29,520 bases of DNA from Circinella minor (lineage: Eukaryota; Mucoromycota; Mucoromycetes; Mucorales; Lichtheimiaceae): NCBI GenBank assembly GCA_016758965.1, contig JAEPRB010000369.1, positions 1 to 29,520 on the forward strand, given 5' to 3'. Position 1 is the stretch's first letter; every line of letters starts with the position of its first letter. The notes beneath the pieces were generated by a model. The model made no database searches and was not told where the DNA came from. It worked only from the letters and a program-made list of their open reading frames with translations. Of the stretch, positions 22,306 to 29,520 are shown one piece after another. A program made the position numbers and the translations under genes.

Positions 22306-22744
22306 TTTAGTTTTTAATCATGTTACCAATCGAAATATATGTAGAAAAAAAACAAAAATAATTGACAGTTGTTTAATATACGGTATTGAAAAATGTTATA
22401 TACCTAACTATTGATCTTATTGTCATCCCTCATTCCATGTTTTTATATTATACGTAATCTATTGTTTTTTTTCTTGCAATGATGAAACAAAATATAAACG
22501 ATCAGTTTAAGCTATAAAAATAACAAATCGTCCGCAAAATCGAATTTCTTTTTTTTTAATTACTGTAAACTTTTTTAAACTATACACAAAGAATATATTT
22601 TTATCTTAAGTTATCATTTTTTGTGTAACAAAAAAAGTAGATGTATTTTTTTTTGTACGTATATAAAAATTGGAGGGTGAGGAAATAGGAATTTATAGCA
22701 AATATCCAGCAGATAAATCAGTTTGTTTTGTTTTCATTGTACAT
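22306..22744. other. Spacer with a small inverted relative of noxR downstream DNA
   Basis: The segment 22473-22542 is the reverse complement of a sequence related to 10949-11007. Otherwise A/T-rich with no gene. Confidence 0.4.
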
Positions 22745-23480
22745 GCAATGTGCAAATTGATTTGCAAAGGGGTATCCTGTAGCTAGAACTTTATGATAAC
22801 GTTTTGTTCGGAATAGTGCGCAGCAGTTTGTAGTTTGAATAAATAGTGGCTATGTAAGTGCATTTCAATGATATATGGTATTTTAACAGAACCATGAATA
22901 CTTGTTATAAATTACTTACATTTGTCAATAGATATTATAATAGTGCCGTTGATACCCACTATTTGGTATATAAAGAGATTTCAGAAAATGTTTCATAGAC
23001 TTTAAAAAAAACGATTTTGCCTTTTTTATGGGTTAGTTATGTTGTTCTTCCATTTGGATATACGTAGAATGTTTGCAATAATATTTAAACTTAATAATTG
23101 GAGTTTTTTTGTTGGGATAATTTCAACAGACTTGTTGAAATTTTTTAAATACCGGTACTTCTATTTCTGATCCCCAATTGTTTGAGCCCCAATTGTTCAA
23201 GGATAATTGAATGCTCACATACCCTGAAGAGTCAATCCGTGAATCTCATCTTTTGATACTTGAATTAAATCTAGAGAGTATATAAAACTGTCGCTTCCAA
23301 GAGTCCATCCTTGAACATCATCCTTTGAGCCTTGAAAATCCAAAGATTTTTTTTCTTGTGATCAAATCCCAATAACTTGTTTTTGCAGTTAATCCTTGTA
23401 ATCAAGAATGAAATTGGTGCACAGTGACCGTTTCGTATATCACGTACGTTACATCTTTATCAGGACCAGGAGCAGCTTCC
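22745..23480 (-). pseudogene. Second broken orphan-family copy, inverted
   Basis: Read on the minus strand, this aligns with exons 5-7 of the intact gene and with the pseudogene at 13341-14186. The exon-6-like block (about 23022-22919) encodes KSMKHFLKSLYIPNSG...HYYNIY, then a TGA, before a GTAAGT donor. The exon-7-like block (about 22868-22775) keeps KMHL/EMHL-type residues but has lost the acceptor AG and the FW residues. Upstream, 23480-23090 matches 13320-13650 more loosely. Its inverted orientation and greater divergence indicate an older duplication than R2/R3. Confidence 0.65.
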
Positions 23481-24038
23481 TATTTTACGTAGAAATTAAA
23501 GATAAGAAAGCCGAGAAAGAAACAGGAACGGATATCAATGAGTTTCTTGGGGGTGGTTGTTTACATTATCATCATTGTTGCTAGTTTCCTTGTTTGGTCG
23601 TCAAGTGCTTCGATACGTAGCAATTAAGTTGTCCATTCATTGAAACTCTTTTGCTACGTAGTAAATAAATAAGTTTAGAATTTAGTTCGTCTTTATTCCT
23701 TTGGACAAATAAGGGTACTTGACAACTTCTTTTTTAAAAAACAAAATAACACATAGTTTCTTTACGTACCTCGGAAGTCATGCTCTCTGTAAAGATTTCT
23801 ATGATCTTAATAGGAGCTTTTGGTTTTTATTAATAAATTGGAAGGAAAAGGTTGGTCAAAGCTTTGAGTGGCGTTAAACTGATCTTAAAGGGTAATTTTA
23901 GCTGTTTATCACACCCCATTAAGTAATCACCATTTTTTGACATGTCTCCAAGACGGTAAAACATTTTTCAGCATTTAAAAGTGCAGCAAGGGGATTGAAA
24001 GTTATCTATAATTGTAAACTTCAGAGACCAGTTTCTTA
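23411..24038 (-). repeat. Repeat R4, inverted copy of R1
   Basis: The reverse complement of this segment aligns with 12597-13340, including GTAAGAAACTGGTCTCT, LGDMSKNGD-coding sequence and a long well-conserved stretch containing GAAGTTGTCAAGTACCCTTA. Similarity to R1 ends abruptly at about 24038, where the LINE starts, so the rest of R4 may lie beyond the LINE's 3' end outside the window. Confidence 0.7.
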
Positions 24039-24043
24039 CACCC

Positions 24044-25534
24044 ATGGCTCTTCCCACTAAAGAACTAGAAACGCCTGTGCGTGAAACAGGCACTGCACCA
24101 TCTACAACATTTGTCTCTCCTACTCCAGTTCTTACCTGGGCTAGAGTAGTTCAAGCAGAGCGTGTTTCCTTAGTACATGCTCATCAACAAAATAATGACA
24201 AAGACCCCAAGGCAGTTATCTATTATTCCCATGTATGGCGAGTAGGACGTAACTCTGGCAGTGTCATTTTCGACATAAGTCCCTGCCCTGGCTTTGTTAA
24301 TGAGGCTATATCAAAGGCCATGACCATATTTCCCAAGAACCGTGGTATTCTTATTCATCGTGAAGGAAAACGAGTTCACCTTGAAGTTAACCTAAAAACA
24401 GATGAAGAAAGGACACATGCTCTCTCACAAGGCATCCTATTCTCTTCGTCCATCACTATTCGCGCTGCCATAGCTTTAGACAAGAACGCCAAAATCCAAA
24501 AAGTTCGTCTCTCTAACCTTCCTCTACTTGATCAAGACGAGTTAGAAAAAGGACTGCATGAGACACTTGGGTCTTATGGTGAAATCTTGGATGTTGGGAT
24601 TAATCGTGATCCTCAAACCAAGGCCTATATGGGCAATGGCTTTGCTGTTCTAGACACTCAAGAACGCACCCATAAAACTTATACAAAACTGGATCATCAT
24701 GTCCCTTGGTATGGTGATCGCGATGACCTGCTGATTTATGCTAATTTTGATCAGATGCCATTATACTGCTCTCGGTGTCATGAAGCAGGACATGCTCGAG
24801 ACGTCTGTCTGAGAACCCAGCGGAATAATCAATAATGTTTTAAATGTGGTGATAAAACTCATTCCACTGATATCTGCCCTTTCGCCAAGGCTAAAGAACA
24901 ATGGACACCTGGTGGCAGCAAGCGCAACCGCCGTAAAATTAATAGTAGTAGCAAAGACCCTTCATCATCTTTGCTCGAATCTAAACATGCACCTGCTTCC
25001 AAACCTAAGCAGCCTCCCAACCAGGTAATATTACAGCCACAGGGTAATCCAGGTTCTACTAGTCATCTTATTCCTCCGCACAATACTAACGAGATACCAC
25101 CACCAACGGGCAACTCTGGTGCTATGGTTATTGATGAGCTCACTGACAGTGAAGAGTATCGTAAACTTGGTTACATCGAACAAAAAATGGATAAAGCCAT
25201 TCTGTCGTTTATTGATATTGACCATAACCAAATTGATGAAAACATCAGAGAACAAGCTCGCATCATTATTTTGGACCATGATTGGATGGCCCAATTACAT
25301 ATTTCTGATACTGGACAAACTTTAATACACGACACCAATCTTAATCTAGAATGGCAAGCCATTCTCCTTATCACCTTACAACACAAACTAGCTCATTTTA
25401 TACAAGAATACGAAGTACAAACTCCTAATCAGGAACTACAACACGTTGGTGTCACCACACGGTCCCACAGCCAACAACAAGAACAGCAGCCACCACCAAC
25501 ATCCGATACCAGCAATTCCGCTGGGCATCAGTAA
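24044..25534 (+). pseudogene. LINE ORF1: RRM-like region plus two CCHC zinc knuckles, one internal stop
   Basis: One frame of 496 codons from ATG 24044 to the stop ending at 25534 is broken only by TAA at 24833-24835. Residues of about 155-215 (KVRLSNLP...LGSYGEI...NGFAVLD) look like an RNA-binding RRM-type fold. Knuckle 1 is CSRCHEAGHARDVC (about 242-255) and knuckle 2, directly after the stop, is CFKCGDKTHSTDIC (about 265-278). Both fit CX2CX4HX4C. A P/Q-rich tail follows. ORF1 proteins of this class coat the element RNA. The stop lies exactly between the two knuckles and could arise from CAA by one C-to-T change. Confidence 0.85.
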
Positions 25535-25599
25535 TATAATTTTTTTTTTAAAAAAAAAGAACCGAAAAGAATTTTTTTAAAAAAAATTGTAAAATTAAT
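25535..25599 (+). other. LINE inter-ORF spacer with two T/A palindromes
   Basis: This 65-base spacer holds two T-run/A-run pairs (about 25540-25558 and 25571-25587), each able to fold back on itself, separated by GAACCGAAAAGAA. How ORF2 is translated is unknown. Confidence 0.5.
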
Positions 25600-28500
25600 A
25601 TGATATTAAATAATAACAACATATCAATCGCGTCCATCAACTGTAATGGACTTCTCACTCAAACCAAAAACCAACTTATTCGACACCTCCATGCTCAACA
25701 AGCACACATTATCACTCTTCAAGAAACACACACAACCAACATTAACAAAGAACAACAGCTTCATACTACTTTTCGTGCAACCCAATCTTTCTGGACACCC
25801 CATTGTGGGATTGTGGCACTTTCATCTGATATTCAACTCACTCAACTTACATTATATAATGACGACCGTCATCTACTTGTACGTGTTGAACACACAAAAA
25901 ACGATGTTCAACCTTTCTTTCTACTTACATTATATGCACCACAACATCACCAAAACATCGACAGCTTTTCTACTCCAAATTGTACAATTCACCTATCTTT
26001 CACATTAACCAACCATATCGACAACGTTTAATCATTACTGGGGATTTTAACTACAGCTACCAAAGAGCAAACTACTACCGCAATGCTCCATCAGAGTGGT
26101 TTCACATGTTGACTAACGATTTTATTAATTGTATAAACCCAGATCATGATGAAGATATTTTACCAACTTTTCGTCGTGGTGATCACATTATGTCTACAAT
26201 AGACTATATCTTTGCCTCAACTCCGTCTATGACGTGCATTAAAAAAAGGAAGTATCTTTTCTTGCTTCTAGCTGGACCGACCATGCATTACTATACACCA
26301 CTTTTGATTTAGGACCCACTACAACTGGAAAAGGTTATTGGCGGGGCAATCTATTAATACTTGATTATCACAATTTTCGGCGTACTTTGGCTCTCCAACT
26401 CACTCACTTTTTCAACCACATTGACAACAATGAGACACCACAACAACAATGGGAGTTGCTGAAAGATAAAATTAAAAAGGTCATGCAAAAATACAGTCGT
26501 GAACGTATTAACAAAACTACTCAATATTTAACCCAACTACAATCCAAGCGCAATAAATTCCTACGACAAAAGCCATCTACTGCAACAAAGACATGGTTTC
26601 TTCCTATTATTGAAAAACAAATTTCTATAGCACAAAAAGAAGTTTGTGACACCCTGGCTTTAAAAGCAGGAGTACGGTGGAGAGAATTAGGGGAAACCTC
26701 TGCTGGTTATCTTAAAACACTGGTCGCTCAAAATCAAACCCAAATCAACATGCCACCATTAATCAATCCAGCCACTGGAGCCGTATGTGATATGATCCCA
26801 CTAATGCATGATGCTGCCACGTCTTTTTACAGCAGTCTATATACACCTACACCAATCGACGATACAGCTATTCAACAATTACATCAACATATTCCACCTA
26901 GTTGTCAACTTAGTGATGGTAATCAAATTTCATTAACAGAAGACTTTACTTTGGAGGACCTGATAACAGGTGCTTTAAGAGCACCCAAACGTAGCAGCCC
27001 CGGTCTCGACGGCTTACCATACGGTATCTGGAAACTCATCTTTAAACACCCAATAGCCGAAACTTTGGTATGTAAAATATATAATGATGCTCTCAAGCAC
27101 GGAATATTTCCACCATCATGGACTGAAACCGTGATACGACTGCTCCCAAAAAAAGGGGATCTTTCTCAACTACATAATAACTGGCGACCAATTAGTTTGA
27201 TCAACGTGGATGCCAAAATATTTACTCGCTTATTGAACTCTCGAATTATTAGGTTATTACCACCGCTCAACCATTGATCAACCCCCAACAAACAGGTTTC
27301 ATGCCTAACCGCTTTATTGCTACTAATGGACTGATGGCTCGTATTATCATGGAAAATGCTCAACAACACAATAAAAATGATATAGGTATCACTTTAGACC
27401 AAAATAAAGCGTATAACTGCATCCATCCTTCTTATCTAACATGTACATTAAAGAAGTTTGGTTTTCCCGAATCTATTATCCATTCTATTGCAAAGTTGTT
27501 TTTCAATACGCATATTCGAATTAATATCAATGGACACCTTAGTACCACAATACAACAGCAACGAGGACTATGACAAGGTGATCCACTGTCTCCAATTTTG
27601 TTCAACCTGGCTCTAGAACCTCTACTTAGGTCTCTTCAAAATGACGCTCGCTTTCAAGGGTACTCATTTACGATAACTAATCAGGCCTCCATATTATTGC
27701 CAGCACCTCAACCAATTAAAACTCTTGCATATGCAGACAATATTCTTGTTTTCCTTCATAATACCGCTAATCTGGATATATTATTTCATCATCTTAACAT
27801 ATACCAAAAAGCTTCCAATGCGAAATTCAACAGAAATAAAACTCAAACTATATCTTTGTCAGGCCAACCATGATCCACTTGAACTGCAGCACTGGAAGCA
27901 TATGGTCTTCCTCCCTGCCATGATCGAACAAGTGCTGATGCTTTGGTATACCTTGGTTTCCCTTTATCATCATCTTCTGTACAACTGGATCGATTTCTGT
28001 CAAACTTACTAGAAACTATTCAACGTCATTGTCAACTGCACCAACGACGAGGACTTTCTATACGAGGACGTGCAACCATACTTAATGTATTGATATTATC
28101 AAAATTATGGCATATTCTACGCGTTATTGGAGCCCCTGTCCACAAGTTTCATCCCAAGCTTCGCAGTATTATTATCAAGTTTATCTCTCATCAAATGTTT
28201 CCAAAAGTCTCTTACCAAACATTATGTCTCTCAAGAGCACAAGATGGGGTAGGTCTCTTAGACCCCATCTGACAACAAAACGCTCTTCAGCTTCGCTGGA
28301 TTATTCCAATGCTAGACGAACCAGCTATGTTTTCTGAACACACATTGTGTTTGATTCATCATATGGCTACTAGCAGCAAATTCGACCCTGACCATCATCT
28401 TTTACTCCTTGATCACAATGTACGCAAACAACATGTACTACCAACCGCTTCACCATTCAGCATTATTTACCGCACTATGGATCACCTATCACTCACCTAT

Positions 28501-29388
28501 CCGTTCACATTCTCTATCACAATCGTTACCGCATTACAATTACCAGCTACCAGTATCTTTGATATTCATCCTGATCACCACCCTAAATCTCGACCTGGGT
28601 ATTATAAATTACAAGTCAAAGATCTTTTTACTTTTGACCCCTACTTACATCACTTACGTCCACTCAACATAACTGACCAGCCACCTCATGCAATTCTACT
28701 TAAACGCTTCATCAAAGATGTAACTGATTTTCGCATTTTTATACGACCATTTTTCGCTCCTCTCACTCTCCCTAAGAATCATCCTGGTGGTGGCCATCGA
28801 GGTGCAATTGGGAACATTGACTATTCACCTTTCTCCAACTTCCTACTCACACATAGCGCACTCTCCTCAAACAAACCAAAAACATATCGCACCTTTATAC
28901 AACAGCAACACAAGACCTCCAGTAACATCAGCTCCAGCCGATGGAACAATTTCTGGTCTATTAAAATGGAGCATGGCGCGCGGAACCTATTATTTCGTCT
29001 CTTCCACTCAACCATTCCAACAGGGAACTTGCTCCACCGAATTAGCCCATCTTTTCTCCCGACTCCACACTGCCGTATATGCCAGCATCCAACTGAGACG
29101 CTTCACCACTTCCTCATCTGGTTCCCCAAAAAGAAACACGTCTGGTTCCACACATGGCAAGAACTTTTCAACACCCGTCCTCCGCTTTACGCTATCCTTC
29201 AATCAACTACTAAAAATGCAAGAGTTCGACAACACATTCCTAGTAACACCTTTTTCTCTATTTGCTCATATATCCTATTATATATATGGCGTGCTCATTG
29301 GGCCATGGTGTTTGATGAAAAACCTTTTCTCCCTCAGCATGTCGCTACACAGGCCATCAATGCTATTCATACTCATATTCAACTATAA
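25600..29388 (+). pseudogene. LINE ORF2: APE endonuclease and reverse transcriptase, multiply broken
   Basis: The endonuclease shows SINCNGL, LQETH, GDFNYS, STIDYIFAS and SWTDHA in order (about 25630-26290). The reverse transcriptase shows SPGLDGLPYGIWK, LLPKKGD...WRPISL, QTGFMPNRF, LDQNKAYN, RGL-stop-QGDPLSP and YADN (about 26990-27745). The C-terminus has GARNLLFRL and CRIC...HHF. The catalytic YADD is YADN, so reverse transcription should be abolished. The frame changes near 25970, near 26250 (in an A-run) and near 27265. In-frame TGA stops are at 27571, 27871, 27880 and 28270; the remaining stretch to 29388 is open. ORF2 of such elements nicks the target DNA and primes cDNA synthesis there. 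Confidence 0.88.
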
Positions 29389-29520
29389 CTTAACCTGGGA
29401 TTCATACCAATGTCTCCAAGTTCATTTGCGTTGCCGCAATAAATCTGCATCCTAGTACCGGAATATTAACCGGTTACCCTTTCGATAGGCGGTCCAAAAA
29501 ATTGGACACTTTGATAAAAC
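29389..29520 (+). promoter_or_regulatory. LINE 3' UTR with stem-loops
   Basis: A perfect 6-bp stem, GTCCAA / TTGGAC with an AAAA loop, lies at 29492-29507. Just before it is a 10-bp palindrome TAACCGGTTA (29467-29476). An AATAAA occurs near 29439. Conserved 3' hairpins are how some LINE reverse transcriptases recognise their RNA; that role here is inferred. Confidence 0.5.

Larger units (their letters stand above)
24039..29520 (+). mobile_element. Decayed APE-type non-LTR retrotransposon (LINE)
   Basis: Two ORFs are arranged as in L1/Tx1/Tad-like LINEs: ORF1 with zinc knuckles, then ORF2 with apurinic endonuclease, reverse transcriptase and a C-terminal Cys/His region. I see no RNase H domain. 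ORF1 begins within about five bases of the left boundary, so there is little or no 5' UTR. The 3' end is not resolved; the window closes within or just after the 3' UTR. Composition is visibly less A/T-rich than the host DNA and TACGTA is absent. ORF1 has one stop; ORF2 has three frameshifts and four TGA stops, so this copy cannot transpose on its own. Confidence 0.9.

Noticed and set aside
29000..29388. RNase H domain at the end of LINE ORF2
   Set aside because: No ordered D-E-D-D pattern is visible; the region matches the Cys/His C-terminal part of APE-type LINEs instead.
1..29520. tRNA or rRNA genes
   Set aside because: No cloverleaf-like or rRNA-like segment was noticed, but a covariance-model scan (tRNAscan-SE, Infernal) was not possible, so short RNA genes cannot be excluded.

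Overview
The window looks like AT-rich nuclear DNA from a filamentous fungus, most likely an early-diverging (Mucoromycota) one. The evidence is short GT-AG introns (about 45-100 nt), dense A/T tracts, a NoxR/p67phox-like gene, an APE-type LINE, and an orphan gene family that I associate from memory with Mucoromycota. The placement is an inference; no rRNA or other taxonomic marker is present.

Layout, left to right. (1) 795-3006 (minus): a five-exon gene for a stand-alone adenylation (AMP-binding, NRPS-like) domain of about 619 aa. (2) 3007-8346: about 5 kb of A/T-rich intergenic DNA holding one clear 159-bp pogo-like MITE (4254-4412) and a strikingly high density of the palindrome TACGTA. 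(3) 8347-10435 (plus): noxR, a five-exon TPR + PB1 regulator of NADPH oxidase, about 548 aa. (4) 12.2-15.1 kb: repeat-rich remnants of an orphan gene family (R1, R2). (5) 15478-16904: a tandem array with a 367-bp period; each unit carries a possible two-exon mini-gene. (6) 18959-21251 (plus): a nine-exon gene that appears intact, about 577 aa. Its body belongs to the orphan family and its C-terminus is the PB1 domain of noxR. (7) 21652-24038: repeat R3 (direct copy of R2) and R4 (diverged inverted copy of R1). (8) 24039 to the window end: a decayed LINE with ORF1 (zinc knuckles) and ORF2 (endonuclease, reverse transcriptase).

The most interesting object is the chimeric gene. Its last 288 coding and immediate 3' bases are identical to noxR 10.8 kb away, while the sequence just upstream and the shared 3' UTR have diverged. 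That pattern points to duplication of the noxR 3' end onto an orphan gene, followed by ectopic gene conversion over the PB1 domain. If expressed, the product would carry a PB1 surface identical to NoxR's and could bind the same partners (Cdc24/Bem1 in other fungi). Decayed relatives of the orphan exons lie on both sides, so the locus has been shaped by repeated duplication, inversion and retrotransposon insertion.

Gene models were built by hand from splice signals and reading-frame continuity; no homology search or transcript data were available.
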